Positions 22,301-32,394 of a stretch of DNA of 64,000 nucleotides are shown piece after piece (the first letter of the stretch is position 1; each line of letters opens with the position of its first letter). The DNA is taken from NCBI RefSeq assembly GCF_964204645.1, contig NC_134026.1, positions 6,820,001 to 6,884,000 on the forward strand. The letters are read 5' to 3'. The notes under the pieces were generated by a model that was not told the DNA's origin, ran no database searches, and saw only the letters and a program-made list of their open reading frames with translations. Origin of the DNA: Tubulanus polymorphus. Taxonomy: Eukaryota; Nemertea; Palaeonemertea; Tubulaniformes; Tubulanidae. Position numbers and translations under genes: made by a program.

Positions 22301-23414
22301 GAAACTGGACCCTCTAGTAAATGAACTTGATTCTAATTTACCCGATGAAGCCAAAATGCAGCATAGTAGCGAAAGCTCGTTAGTTTCGAATAAAATCGGT
22401 TACTCAACACTGTAATTACCCGCGTGCTCTTCGCGGTAGTCGTTATCATTATGATAACTGCTGATTTTCGCACCGTTTCAGCGACAACTGGTGGAACCGA
22501 AAACTGCAAGAATACATATTCAAATAGCAGAAAATGCGACGATTGGGCTAAAACAGGAGAATGTCAGAAAAATCCAGTCTGGATGAAAACAAACTGCGCA
22601 AAATCGTGTAAATCTTGTAAAACAGACAGCGACAAATCTAACGGTAAAAACTGCAACATCATCTCCAGTCTCTAAATCTATATTAGTTCATTACGCGATC
22701 GATCAATTTATTTCGTAACAGAGATGGATAGAGGGCGATGACAATGTCTGTGTCTATAAATAAGGTTCATATAGTCTTGTCCTCGATCTACTTTCTTACA
22801 ATCTTAGCTCGCGCAAGAAATTTTTATGTTACCCCTGCATGCCCGGTAGACCACACACGTTTGATCAGAAAATACGAGATCTGCGAAATCCAAAATGGCC
22901 TACAAGGACACTTTACACACGTGGTACGGGCCCAGTGTCTGATGTTATAGCTTTAGAATCAGTGGATCATGGCCACGAAAAGAGAGTCTTTTTGACGTGT
23001 CGCATGGTTACCCTGCCATTAATTACATCACATTTCACGCTCCACGTGCGCATAGAACGCAAGACTGGTTGCCTCAATTCTGCGCCACCTGCATTCGCAG
23101 TCAGAATAACTGAGACCGAGGTAGAGACAAGGCAACCAGTCTTATAGAACTCGAATTGACCATTTTGAGGGTCGTATGGTGTCCGATACAATCAACTAAC
23201 TATTTATTTATCGACAAATTGTAGGACGAGTTTGCATCAACAGATAATTCCAGTGTCACCGTTTAACTATGTTGATCAGTATGACTTATATTTTACAGGT
23301 TGCACCGATATTCACAATTCATCTGCTTGTTCCGCCTGGGCTGCTGATGGTGAATGCGATGCTAATCCAATCTGGATGAAAAAGAATTGCGCGTCGGCTT
23401 GTAACTCGTGCTAA
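16399..23414 (+). CDS. Gene B: secreted CAP-EGF-ShKT x3 protein (12 exons)
   Basis: Exons: 16399-16593, 18027-18166, 18900-18987, 19266-19360, 19871-19983, 20125-20163, 20279-20374, 20695-20808, 21637-21702, 21855-21905, 22482-22643, 23299-23414. All junctions are GT-AG and the frame gives 424 residues. The frame is also open from an ATG at 16357 (14 more residues), but the ATG at 16399 places the hydrophobic signal peptide at the N-terminus. The CAP domain (about 29-180) shows LDLHN (His41), EWDDRL, WFEE, intact CGHYTQ, VGCG and PGGN, with GEN changed to GQN. Next come CSKCP, an EGF-like module (224-255), ShKT1 (256-293), a Thr/Asp-rich linker, and ShKT2 and ShKT3, the last ending at the stop right after the final Cys. 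Exon sizes 2, 6 and 7 (140, 39 and 96 bases) equal those of gene A and phases match throughout, so B is a tandem duplicate with one fewer ShKT exon and no acidic tail. Its specific function is unknown. Confidence 0.88.
16675..17538. other. Intron 1 of gene B, no feature
   Basis: AT-rich intron sequence. An open frame on the minus strand at 17137-17334 has no recognisable domain. Nothing else is supported. Confidence 0.45.
17539..17646. mobile_element. Dispersed 'CATCTTCACCCGTCAAGGG' repeat, copy 1
   Basis: It opens CATCTTCACCCGTCAAGGGA and closes GGCAAGCGAGGATG, an imperfect inverted pair. The same ends bound 21012-21338 and 36461-36811. It contains a GGGATTCGAACCC motif resembling a tRNA B box. 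It is probably a non-autonomous element and lies in intron 1 of gene B. Confidence 0.65.
19120..19152. mobile_element. Fragment of 'GTTCCACAGTTCC' repeat
   Basis: A short piece with AGTTAACAATTG and CCAGTTCCACAGTTCCC matches the dispersed family at 12907-13015. It is in intron 3 of gene B, shortly before exon 4. Confidence 0.35.
19410..19800. mobile_element. Dispersed 'GACCAGTCT' repeat, copy split by an inverted repeat
   Basis: Two blocks with CCAGTCTAAG / AATCTAACAGTTT units (19410-19520 and 19720-19790) flank 19545-19700. That middle stretch has loosely inverted ends (AAAACCCACAATAAAATGAA and TTCATTTCATTGTGAGTTTT). This looks like an older repeat interrupted by another foldback element. 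It is intronic in gene B. Confidence 0.45.
21012..21338. mobile_element. Dispersed 'CATCTTCACCCGTCAAGGG' repeat, copy 2 (full-length type)
   Basis: It opens CATCTTCACCCGTCAAGGGA and closes GTGGCAAGCGAGGATG. The ends are imperfect inverted repeats of about 40 bases. The 327-base interior is not found in copy 1 and has no credible open frame. It lies in intron 8 of gene B. Confidence 0.65.
23062..23143. repeat. Inverted repeat in the last intron of gene B
   Basis: AAGACTGGTTGCCT and its exact complement AGGCAACCAGTCTT bound an 82-base segment. It may be a small foldback element. Confidence 0.5.
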
Positions 23415-23869
23415 ACCAATTCCCGATAGAGGTCGTACATGTGACGTCATAGTTTGTTTTCCAACCGGGGTTGAAGATTACAAAATCGAAAAGGGGATTT
23501 ACAAATTTCGGGGATTTGTCAGATTGTAAATCGCTACCATTGTGTTTTCCAAGCAATATGGCGGTAACATTGATGAAAGAACATGTATTGCTATACGACC
23601 CCTATACTGCTGCGTCTCACACAGCAAGGTGCCTTGTGTATCTTGATAATCATGGACAGATTCATGTTGAGTTTAAACTGTAATCGGTTTAAAATGCAAT
23701 TAATTGTGTCCATTAAAAATTACTTGTGAGACATTGTCAATTGCTTTTTCTTTATAAATTCGTTCTAACGTTTTAAGGAATCGGTAAAAAAGGGATATTT
23801 TAGGACAAAATGGCCATTTTACCCAGTAGCTGTCATCTTACACAAATCAGAAATTTTTCGATTTGGACA

Positions 23870-23882
23870 AATAAACAATAAA
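23870..23882 (+). promoter_or_regulatory. Possible polyadenylation signals of gene B
   Basis: Two AATAAA hexamers (23870-23875 and 23877-23882) lie about 460 bases after the gene B stop. They also sit in the duplicated 3' flank of a minus-strand GPCR copy, so their assignment is uncertain. Confidence 0.25.
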
Positions 23883-23929
23883 ATATTATTTACTGAATGT
23901 AACTGGCCCACAGTTAATACGGGTTAAAG

Positions 23930-24540
23930 TTGTATGAAGTGAATCAAACCATCAAGAAATCAATGGTTATTTGACAGTATTTCGGCAGCGGATTTTCACA
24001 CAGAAATATGGACGGAAGTGTAAATATTGCAAATGCGAGAGAAACTGTTACAAGCATAATTGTTGTACGTTTCGATTTTGTAGTTTTCTTATCAGACGAA
24101 ACCATTTTTGAACCCCTGAATAACTGAAATAACATAATTTGATATAATGATCAACGTTAGGTATAACGATAATGCTATGATTATGGTAGAAAATGTTCCT
24201 TGGTGATTATAGTAATATCCGAAATATTGGTCGGTAAAATGGTGTACCTACAAGTCATTTCAGGTGAGAAATAAACAAACAGTGAATTCACTGCAGTAAT
24301 TATGATTGTAGTGAATCTAGCAAATCTCAATGTACATATCAAACGAGATGTGATCGGGAAGAACACAACTTCTGCACGTTCTAGAGATATTGCTACTATC
24401 AACCACGTAATTGCAGCCAACGAGCACCATTATAATTTCACAACTGATCAGTGAATTAATGATGAATATAATTCTATGTCCATCTTTAACGTGCAAGAGA
24501 AAAAAACTGTTAAACAGGCATCAGTGTATAATTGATGCCA
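23930..24540 (-). pseudogene. GPCR copy 2, truncated pseudogene
   Basis: Minus-strand frames at 23944-24135 and 24181-24420 match TM3-TM6 of the intact receptors (SLERAEVVFFP, SDKKTTKSKRTTIMLVTVS), but frameshifts and stops break them. The N-terminus and TM1-TM2 are absent. Similarity stops at about 24535, in the TM2 region, and the next bases are the 3' flank of copy 3. A functional receptor is not possible. Confidence 0.85.
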
Positions 24541-24591
24541 AAACGTCGAAGTAAGTACAAAGTGAATGAAAATTGAAATCAATGTTTATTT

Positions 24592-25534
24592 GTCTGAACT
24601 ATTAGCGTGGATTTTCATACAGAAATATACACGAATTTCTCGTCCCAGTAAAAGATAAATGTAGAAATTCACCACATAGTTACACACATGAATTTGATGA
24701 AAAATGTCATAAAGAAATTCTTTCTGTTCCGGTGAGATTGGTAAATATGTAGTAACCGTGGATGGAAGTGTGATATTGCAAATGCAAGTGAAACTGTTAC
24801 AAGCATTATCGTTGTGCGTTTTGATTTTGTAGTTTCTGATCAGACGAAACCATTTTTGAACCTCTGAATAACTGAATTATTATCACCGAATTAGATGTTA
24901 TAATTGAAGTTAATGGTATGATAGTATGGTAGGTATCGATAATTGAGAAAAATGTCATTTGGTCAAATAAGTCATAGTAACATCCGAAAAACTGGTCGGT
25001 AAAATGTATCGACATAGCAGGTGTGAGATTTGTAAGCAGTACATTTACTGCAGTAATTATCAATATAACAAATCTAGCGAAACTCGGTGTACATATCAAA
25101 CGAGATGTGAACGGAAAGAGGACTACTGCCGCACGTTCTAGAGTTATAGCTATGATCAACCACGAACTATTGCTGACCGCGAGTATCATTACAGATCCAT
25201 GTATTTGACAACTGACCAGTGAATTCATGATGAATATAGGACCGTCTTTAACGTGCAAGAGAACAAACTGTAAAACAGGCAACAGCGTAAAATTGATGCA
25301 GAACGTGAAATCACTGAGAGACAAAACGATAAGATAGTTAGCGTAAGATAAACTGCGGAATCTGCGACTTATCATTATCAGGAAAGTGGCTGAATTTCCG
25401 AAGGCTCCAAAAAGGAACAAGATAGGCAAAATGACCAGTGACACTGTACGGTAGATTCCAGACTTGTTCACCACAGACATAAGAACCATGTAACTGCAAT
25501 AGGTTCGACCGATTTGCCGTCTAGTAGAATTCAT
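24592..25534 (-). pseudogene. GPCR copy 3, full-length but frameshifted
   Basis: The start and TM1-TM5 are open for 242 residues (24806-25534), with MNSTRRQIGRTY, FGNSATF, LSLSDF, LERAAVV and the two conserved Cys. After SSDQK one T is missing from the run seen as GTAGTTTTCTGA in the paralogues (here GTAGTTTCTGA), so the frame shifts before TM6. A second one-base loss occurs in TM6 (GTGTGATATTG instead of GTGTGAATATTG). The C-terminal region to a TAA at about 24592 is recognisable in other frames. It is either a young pseudogene or carries two sequencing errors. Confidence 0.8.
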
Positions 25535-25989
25535 GATTTACCGTTGAAGGTGTGGACTGACTTGTCCCAACGGACTGATGCTTAATCAAAAATCTGCGCA
25601 CACAGGGAAATTGTCTTGTTTATTGAAGCCAAGAATTTATTTATTGCATTGAAAAATCAATTCTCAGAAATCAAACACAGTTTACTAAGATTTGTGAAAG
25701 TTATTGTTGCATGAAATTCAAATGTAGCTGAAATCACATATCAATATTCGTTATACAAGAATTCACACGCAATGTAAATGGCGAAATTGTGCATACAGTA
25801 GAAATTTCTTACAGTAGTATACCAGAATAGGTTGGAAAATCTTTTCACTAATTCAGTACGTTCAGAATGGAGGTCAGAATCTTCCAGAAGTGAGGTCAGA
25901 TTGATATCACAATGAACTCCCACCAGAAGCAACGAGATCACACAGTCATATACGTAGTAGACTTATGCGATAATTATCAATCTGCAGCC

Positions 25990-26380
25990 TTTACCTCCTG
26001 AGACATTAAAACATTGCATACTGTAATCATCATTATACCAATTTGTCATCGTCCACACTTCATATTCAGAACTTAACCTGAGAAATTATGTTTGGAAATG
26101 AACTAGAAACGCCAGATACATTAGATAGGACAAAATAGTAGTCACACTCGTAAGCTCTCTTAGTATTTGACAGATAGCAGATTTTTCAATTTTTTTATAG
26201 ATGAATTAACAATAAATGTACAAATGTATAAATTTACTAAATTTCACCGTAACCATTACACAGTGAATACGGGCCAAAGTTGTATGAAGCGAATCACACT
26301 TGAAATCAATTCTTATTTGACTGAATTTCTACGGCGAAATTTCATATAGAAAATTTCACGAATTTCTCGTCCCAGTAAAA
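25990..26380. other. Inter-copy spacer in the GPCR array
   Basis: This is 5' flank of copy 3 passing into 3' flank of copy 4. At 26240-26330 the TACGGGCCAAAGTTGTATGA segment matches the 3' flanks at about 1380 and 23918. No gene is supported. Confidence 0.5.
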
Positions 26381-27045
26381 TATATGTAGAAATTAACCAC
26401 TAGTTACAAACAGGAAATTGATTGAAAATGCTATATAGAAATTCTCTTTGTTTCGGTGAAATTTGTAAAAACATATTGATAGTGGATGGAAGTGTAGATA
26501 TTGCAAATGCGAGTGAAACTGTTGAACTGTTGAACTGTTGAACTGCCTTATTGTTGTACGTTTTGACTTTGTAGTTTTATGATCAGACGAAACCATTTTC
26601 AAACCTCTCAATAACTGAATTATCTTAACAAGATTTGATGCAATAATCAAAGTTGATGTAATGGTGAACGTCAACAATGAAAAAAGAAATCTTTTTTGGT
26701 CAATTAATTGATACTAACGTCTAATGAACTAGTCGATCAAATGTATGGAAAAACCAAGCGTGAGATGCATAAACAGTGCGCATTTACTGCAGTTATTATC
26801 AATATAGTAAATCTAGCGAATCTCGGTGTACATATCAAACGAGATGTGAACGCGAAGAGCACAACTGCCGCACGTTCTAGAGATATTGCTACTGCTATCA
26901 ACCACGAAATATTGCCGGCTGCAAGTACCATTACAGATCCATGTATTTGACAACTGATCGATGAATTCAACAAGGTTATAGGATCAACTCTAATGTGCAA
27001 AAAACAAACTGTAAAACGGGCATCGTATAATTGATGCAGAAAGTG
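26381..27045 (-). pseudogene. GPCR copy 4, truncated pseudogene
   Basis: Open pieces at 26393-26677 and 26737-27000 match the receptor's TM3-TM6 (SLERAAVVLFAF, TSRLICTPRFARF, SDHKTTKSKRTT). They are disrupted by indels, including a small tandem GAACTGTT expansion near 26521-26543. Like copy 2, it lacks everything upstream of TM2 and ends at about 27045, directly against the 3' flank of the intact copy 5. Confidence 0.85.
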
Positions 27046-27082
27046 AAAGTTGTGTTAAGTGAATCGTACTTGAAATCAATCC

Positions 27083-28033
27083 TTATTTGACTGAATTTCT
27101 ACAGCGAATTTTTATACAAAAATATTCACGAATTTCTCGTCCCAGTAAAAGATATATGTAGAAATTAACAACAAAGTTGCAAACATGAACTTGATTGAAA
27201 ATGTTATAAAGAAGTTCTTTCTGTTCCGGTGAGATTGATAAATATGTAGTAATAGTGGATGGAAGTGTGAATATTGCAAATGCGAGTGAAACTGTTACAA
27301 GCATTATTGTTGTACGTTTTGATTTTGTAGTTTTCTGATCAGACGAAACAATTTTCGAACCTCTGAATAACTGAATTATTATAACAGAATTTGATGTTAT
27401 AATTAAGGTTAATGGTATGATAGTATGGTAAGTGTCGATAATTGAGAAAAATGTTATTTGGTCAAATAAATCATAGAAACATCCGAAAAACTGGTCGGTA
27501 AAATGTATCGACAAAGTTGGTGTAAGATAAAGAACCAGTGCATTCACTGCAGTAATTATCAATATAGCAAATCTAGCGAATCTCGGTGTACATATCAAAC
27601 GAGATGTGAACGGGAAGAGCACAACTGCTGCACGTTCTAGAGATAGCGCTATTATGAACCACGAACTACTACTGCCTGCAAGTATCATTACAAATTCGTA
27701 GATTTGACAACTGATCACTGAATTCATGATGAATATAGGACCGTCTTTTACGTGTAAGAGAACGAACTGTAAAACAGGCATCAGTGTATAATTGATGCAC
27801 ACCGTGAAATCACTGAGAGACAAAACGATAAGATAGTTAGCGTAAGATAAACTGCGGAATCTGCGACTTATCATTACCAGGAAAGTAGCTGAATTTCCGA
27901 AGACTCCTAACAGGAACACGATAGGCAAAATGACCAATAGCACATTACGGTAAATTCCAGACTTGTTCACCACAGACATGAGAACCATGTAACTGCAATA
28001 GGTACGACCGATTTTCATCTGAGTAGAATTCAT
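27083..28033 (-). CDS. Class A GPCR, copy 5, intact
   Basis: Intronless, 316 residues. Key positions: N-glycosylation sites at Asn2 and Asn23, GN of TM1 at 46-47, Asp75 in TM2, Cys109 and Cys185 for the extracellular disulfide, Glu133-Arg134-Ala135 replacing DRY, FAIFTLP at 252-258, and NFYIY at 290-294 replacing NPxxY. The short C-tail has CIKIRCRNS, with Cys residues that might be palmitoylated. The third intracellular loop is short and basic (KTTKSKR). It is expected at the plasma membrane, probably coupling to G proteins. The TM7 form suggests an invertebrate peptide-receptor relative, but the ligand is unknown. The start matches all the paralogues. Confidence 0.9.
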   Translation of the reverse strand: MNSTQMKIGRTYCSYMVLMSVVNKSGIYRNVLLVILPIVFLLGVFGNSATFLVMISRRFRSLSYANYLIVLSLSDFTVCINYTLMPVLQFVLLHVKDGPIFIMNSVISCQIYEFVMILAGSSSSWFIIALSLERAAVVLFPFTSRLICTPRFARFAILIITAVNALVLYLTPTLSIHFTDQFFGCFYDLFDQITFFSIIDTYHTIIPLTLIITSNSVIIIQLFRGSKIVSSDQKTTKSKRTTIMLVTVSLAFAIFTLPSTITTYLSISPEQKELLYNIFNQVHVCNFVVNFYIYLLLGREIREYFCIKIRCRNSVK

Positions 28034-28239
28034 GATTCACGATGATTTGCTGTTGAAGGCGTGGACTGACTTGTCTCGATTGACTGATGCCAATCGCTAA
28101 ATCTGTGCACACGTAATGTCTTATTTATTGAAGCCAAAAATTATTGATTGCATTAAATCAAGAATCAATTCTCAGAAATCTAACACAATGTACTCAGATT
28201 TTTTAAGTTTATTGTTGCGTTAAATAAAGTTTATTGTTG

Positions 28240-28690
28240 CGTAAAATATAAACGTCACTAAATGAAATTTCAATCTTTTACATCGCGGTCGCAGGGCAAT
28301 CACATCCGACCCGTGGCTCAATGTAGTTGGAAAAATATTTAGGTTACTAGAAATTCTGAATTCGAACCCAGTACACGCATGTTGATATTTTCCAATTTCA
28401 ATTCGATGAAAATGAATTTGAAGAAAACGAATAAATTAATTCTTTAGGCCATTCAACATTTATACAGTGTTCCTCATCACATTAGTTTCACAAAAGTGAA
28501 GAGGGACGCAGATTTTTTCATTCAGGTTAAAAAAACAACCTTGAAATAAAATATTTAAAGGATACTTGAAGAAGAGCATAAGGGGATCAGTTTTTTGAAT
28601 TCTTATTTAGGTAGAAAATGCAGCAAAGATGGCATGAGGGATCCAAGTTTTTACTTTTGGACAGTGGTTACCTAAATCACAGCATGCTAG
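28240..28690. other. Intergenic, nothing recognised
   Basis: No coding or RNA feature is seen between the 5' flank of GPCR copy 5 and the foldback element at 28698. Confidence 0.4.
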
Positions 28691-28697
28691 AGCATGG

Positions 28698-29002
28698 CAT
28701 GCTCCCCCGGCTGGGATTCGAACCTGACGGCATCGAGATCGAAGCAACACGCGCACCTTAGATGATGTCATTATCAGCCAAACAGAAATCCCGTTTGATT
28801 TTAGCCCGGGTTTTACCATTTATAGTTCTTCCGTGAAATCTACCTCAGTGATTGTACAACGAGCAATCTGATTGGTACCGCCAGTTTTCGCGCAGCAAAG
28901 CTGCGCATGTACCTGCGCACCCGGTCTACTGTGGCAGGGGTTCATGCCGTGGCTGAGTGTAGCGATACCATCAGGTTTGAATCCCCGCCGTGGGAAGATG
29001 GA
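28698..29002. mobile_element. Foldback element with tRNA-like GGGATTCGAACCTGA ends, copy 1
   Basis: It starts CCCGGCTGGGATTCGAACCT and ends with the inverted AGGTTTGAATCCCCGCCG. The interior includes CGCACCCGGTCTACTGTGGC and the CAATCTGATTGGTACC segment. A second copy in the opposite orientation is at 62220-62579. The terminal motif resembles a tRNA B box, but no complete tRNA can be folded. It is a probable non-autonomous DNA element. Confidence 0.65.
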
Positions 29003-29567
29003 TTATGGTAGCTTCAAACCCCGGTCCGCACAAATTCCAATCACCTGATTCATTGCCGTCAGAGCACATTTCATCTCTAAAAGCCCTTGCTTTTCCTTTT
29101 TCTCTCAAAGACTCGCTCCTCCCTTTTATATCGTTTACCGTTTAGTAACGTGTACGGGCCCTTTACCACACATGATTTGGTATCCACGGATTGTGACGCA
29201 TTCATACGTCACAGCCGACAGTATCTACGCACGTCACAATATTCTAAAAATACATTTTGCACAAAAAATAACTATTTATTGTTTTTTTTTTGTGTGACGC
29301 AAATATCAACGCAGCTACTCTGATGATAGCAACACTGTCCATGAACTCCAGCTTTCGTTCATTCCTGATTGCTATTGTTCAACCGCTGATAACTGAAAGT
29401 TCAATAATATATTTCCTGAAAGCACAATAGTATATTCGTTAAAAGCCCAACAATATCTTCCCTAAAAGCCCAAAACAAGCACGGTAAAAAGAAAAAATTA
29501 TATGAACAAAGATTCATCGACGAGTATTTTATTTCTTTTTTTTTTAAACCTAACATGAATTTTTACA

Positions 29568-30158
29568 CTAGCTCTTTAACCGGCAAGTATTTTTCGGCCT
29601 GTGAGTGATTTAGGACCTTACAAGGGGAAAACTGAATAACTCAGTAGATATGAGGGATAATTGCATGTATTTTATAAAAGCTCTTTTCATAAGCTTTCGA
29701 ATGGTACCAAGTTTGCGAACTTTGGTGGTCACCTTCAGGGTTTGACCCCAAGGTCACAGATCCCAAGGTCATCCAGATTTTAGGGCCATCCATAATCAAG
29801 CACTGTCATCAGATTCATCCCAATGCGAATTATCATCAGAATCTTTCATTTCTATGTCCAAAATATCAGCCAAACTCACTAGAGAACGTATTTAGTGCAT
29901 TGGCCATTACTACTAACGATGTTTTCAACTTCGGAAATCTGACCCACGTCACACTCGGTTTCTATACCCCCTACTATATGCCAAATGTATGATATATCGC
30001 TTTCCTGCTTTGTTAGACATTGTAGGCCGTCTGGTGTCGCCATCTGCTCACAGCAAAATGAGTCAGAATGCTTCACTGAAATCAATACTTGTCTATATCC
30101 ACTTTAGCTGGTCTATTAAAATCGGTCGCTAGCGACCGATTGCCGGTTAAAGGGCTAG
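29568..30158. mobile_element. 591-bp element with CTTTAACCGGCAA inverted ends
   Basis: CTAGCTCTTTAACCGGCAA on the left is inverted as TTGCCGGTTAAAGGGCTAG on the right. On the minus strand a 68-codon frame (29879-30085) is followed, after a frame change, by an acidic segment (KDSDDNSHWDESDD). That segment is reminiscent of transposase N-termini, for example piggyBac-like ones. It may be a decayed non-autonomous derivative. The family assignment is tentative. Confidence 0.5.
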
Positions 30159-30479
30159 CGGAAGCACTGATTTTATTCTTACCCAAATTTCGTTAGTGAT
30201 TTCTCCGATGCGCGCGGGGATGAGAAACACGGTTTTCTACCTCTGTGTATTTGCATGTGGTGTGTTGCGTACAAAAATTAGCAATTCAATGGCTTATGAC
30301 AAAGAATTTTGATGGTCCAAAGTTTGAATATTTTTGATTTGTTGATATTAACAACAAATGTATTTCACTGAATGCCACTGTAGCCAGTCCCAGTGATACT
30401 GGTCGTTCTTACTGTTCCCTTTTTGCAAATATACGTAATAAATGAAACAACAAACACGGTGAAATAACAATCGACGAAA

Positions 30480-30570
30480 AACTATGAAGCCATGAAACCA
30501 CTTAGTGCAAACTGTAAAACAGGCATCAGTGTTAATCTGATGCAGAACGTGCAAGTTAGTGCGAAGTGCG
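30480..30570 (-). pseudogene. GPCR relic fragment
   Basis: About 60-90 bases around ACTGTAAAACAGGCATCAGT match the TM2-TM3 part of the GPCR genes. It ends at the same place as copies 2 and 4, right beside the 3' flank of intact copy 6. The rest of this truncated copy is gone. Only its 3' flank at about 30355-30400 remains recognisable. Confidence 0.7.
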
Positions 30571-30605
30571 GCGAACTCAATTAATGGTTAAGAAATCAAT
30601 GGTTA

Positions 30606-31556
30606 TTACTTGACTGAATTTCTACATCGGATTTTCATACAGAAATATTCGCGAATTTCTCGTCCCAGTAAAAGATATATGTAGAAATTTGCCACGTAGT
30701 TACAGACATGAATTTCATTAAAAATGTTGTAAAGAAGTTCTTTCTGTTCTGGTGAGATTGGTAAATATGTAGTTATGGTCGATGGGAGTGTGAATATTGC
30801 AAATGCAAGTGAAACTGTTACAAGCATTATTGTTGTACGTTTTGATTTTGTAGTTTTCTGATCAGACGAAACCATTTTAGAACCTCTGAATAACTGAATT
30901 ATTATCCCCGAATTTGATGTTATAATTAAAGTTAATGGTATAAAAGTGTGGTAGGTGTCGATAATTGAGAAAAATGTTATTTGGTCGAATAAATTATAGT
31001 AACATCCGAAAAACTGATCCGTAAAATGAATCGATAAGACAGGTGTGAGAAGTAGAACCAGTGAATTCACTCCAGTAATTATCAATACAGCAAATCTAGC
31101 AAATCTCGGTGTACATATCAAACGAGATGTGAACGGGAAGAGCACTACTGCCGCACGTTCTAGAGATATTGCTACTATCAACCACGAACTATTGCTGATT
31201 GCAAGTATCATTACAAATTCGTAGATTTGACAACTGATCAGTGAATTCATGATGAATATAGGACCATATTTAACGTGCAAGAGAACAAACTGTAAAACAG
31301 GGATCAATGTATAATTGATAGAGAACGTGAAATCACAGAGAGACAAAACGATAAGATAGTTAGCGTAAGATAAACTGCGGAATCTACGACTTATCATTAT
31401 CAGGAAAGTAGCTGAATTTCCAAACGCTCCAAACATGAACAAGATAGGCAAAATGACCAGTAGCACAATACGGTAGATTCCAGACTTGTTCACCACAGAC
31501 ATAAGAACCATGTAACTACAATAGGTTCGACCGATTTGCATCTGAGTAGAATTCAT
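30606..31556 (-). CDS. Class A GPCR, copy 6, intact
   Basis: Intronless, 316 residues, very similar to copy 5. Landmarks: N-terminal NST and NKS glycosylation sites, FGNSATF in TM1, LSLCDF in TM2, SLERAAVV at the end of TM3, ECL2 Cys in FFGCYY, FAIFTLP in TM6, and NFYIYLLLGREIREYF in TM7/helix 8. Its main differences lie in the TM4-ECL2 region and the TM2-TM3 loop (VKYGP instead of VKDGP), where ligand contacts are expected. It is the last copy of the array and is preceded on its 3' side by a relic of a truncated copy. It is a probable orphan peptide-type receptor. Confidence 0.9.
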   Translation of the reverse strand: MNSTQMQIGRTYCSYMVLMSVVNKSGIYRIVLLVILPILFMFGAFGNSATFLIMISRRFRSLSYANYLIVLSLCDFTFSINYTLIPVLQFVLLHVKYGPIFIMNSLISCQIYEFVMILAISNSSWLIVAISLERAAVVLFPFTSRLICTPRFARFAVLIITGVNSLVLLLTPVLSIHFTDQFFGCYYNLFDQITFFSIIDTYHTFIPLTLIITSNSGIIIQLFRGSKMVSSDQKTTKSKRTTIMLVTVSLAFAIFTLPSTITTYLPISPEQKELLYNIFNEIHVCNYVANFYIYLLLGREIREYFCMKIRCRNSVK

Positions 31557-31959
31557 GATTCACGATGATTTTCTGTTGACTGACTTGTCTAACGGACTGA
31601 CGTTAAATTCAAAATCCATGCACACGGTCATAACGTCTTATTCATTGAAGCCAGAAATGCATTGAAAAAATCGATTCTAAAACAATTTAGTCATATTTTG
31701 TGAAAGTTTACTACTGCATGAAATATAAACGGAACTCAAATTAAATATCAATAATCGTCGTAAAAAATGTATTGTGATTTATGTGAAATATCGTATAGTA
31801 AAACATCTGAGCAGGTTTGAAAATGTTTGCGCAAGTTCAATTCGTTCTAGTGAGGCCAAAATGATATTACAACTAATTCCGGCCACATGTAAGCAGGCCA
31901 ATCGCATAGCCACGTTTGACTTATGTAATCATCAATCTCTATCCTGGAACGCCTGAGAC

Positions 31960-32390
31960 ATCCTTACTCACCATTTTACCCCTGCGATCGTTTAGACTTC
32001 ACCTGTATTCAGAACTTCGCCTGGGACATATTCAATTGAAAATGAACCACAAACACCGGACATTGGACATTTCATCAACACACTTTCAAAATCTTCCACA
32101 CTGTACTTTACGTTATAACGGGGGAAAATTATCTTTTTCCGCTTCCAGAAGTGCTTTTTGATAACTGTTAGCGAATGGCAATGAACTGTTTAATGAAGTG
32201 TTTAAATCACAGGAACTTACTCTTTTTCACAAATCGATCCTGAACATGTGGAAGAATTGCTCCAGAGTTTTATTCTATAACGGTTCTCACGAACCGGAAG
32301 TGGTTTAATGGCTTCATAGTTTTTCTTTGATTGTTATTTCTCCGTGTTTGTTATTTCTGTTATTATGTCGCAAGAGAGAACAGTTGTACC
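31960..32390. other. Intergenic, nothing recognised
   Basis: This is 5' flank of GPCR copy 6 fading into unique sequence. A short open frame on the plus strand (to 32161) overlaps the duplicated GPCR 5' flank and has no domain character. Confidence 0.4.
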
Positions 32391-32394
32391 GTCA

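Noticed and set aside
22424-22675. Separate small secreted ShKT protein starting just before exon 11 of gene B
   Set aside because: The hydrophobic stretch looks like a signal peptide, but the frame starts at GTG with no suitable ATG. The TTTCAG acceptor and phase 1 fit exon 11 of gene B exactly.
22839-23191. Overlapping frames of about 70-100 residues in the last intron of gene B
   Set aside because: They are open on both strands across an inverted repeat, with no domain, and lie inside an intron supported by in-phase exons.
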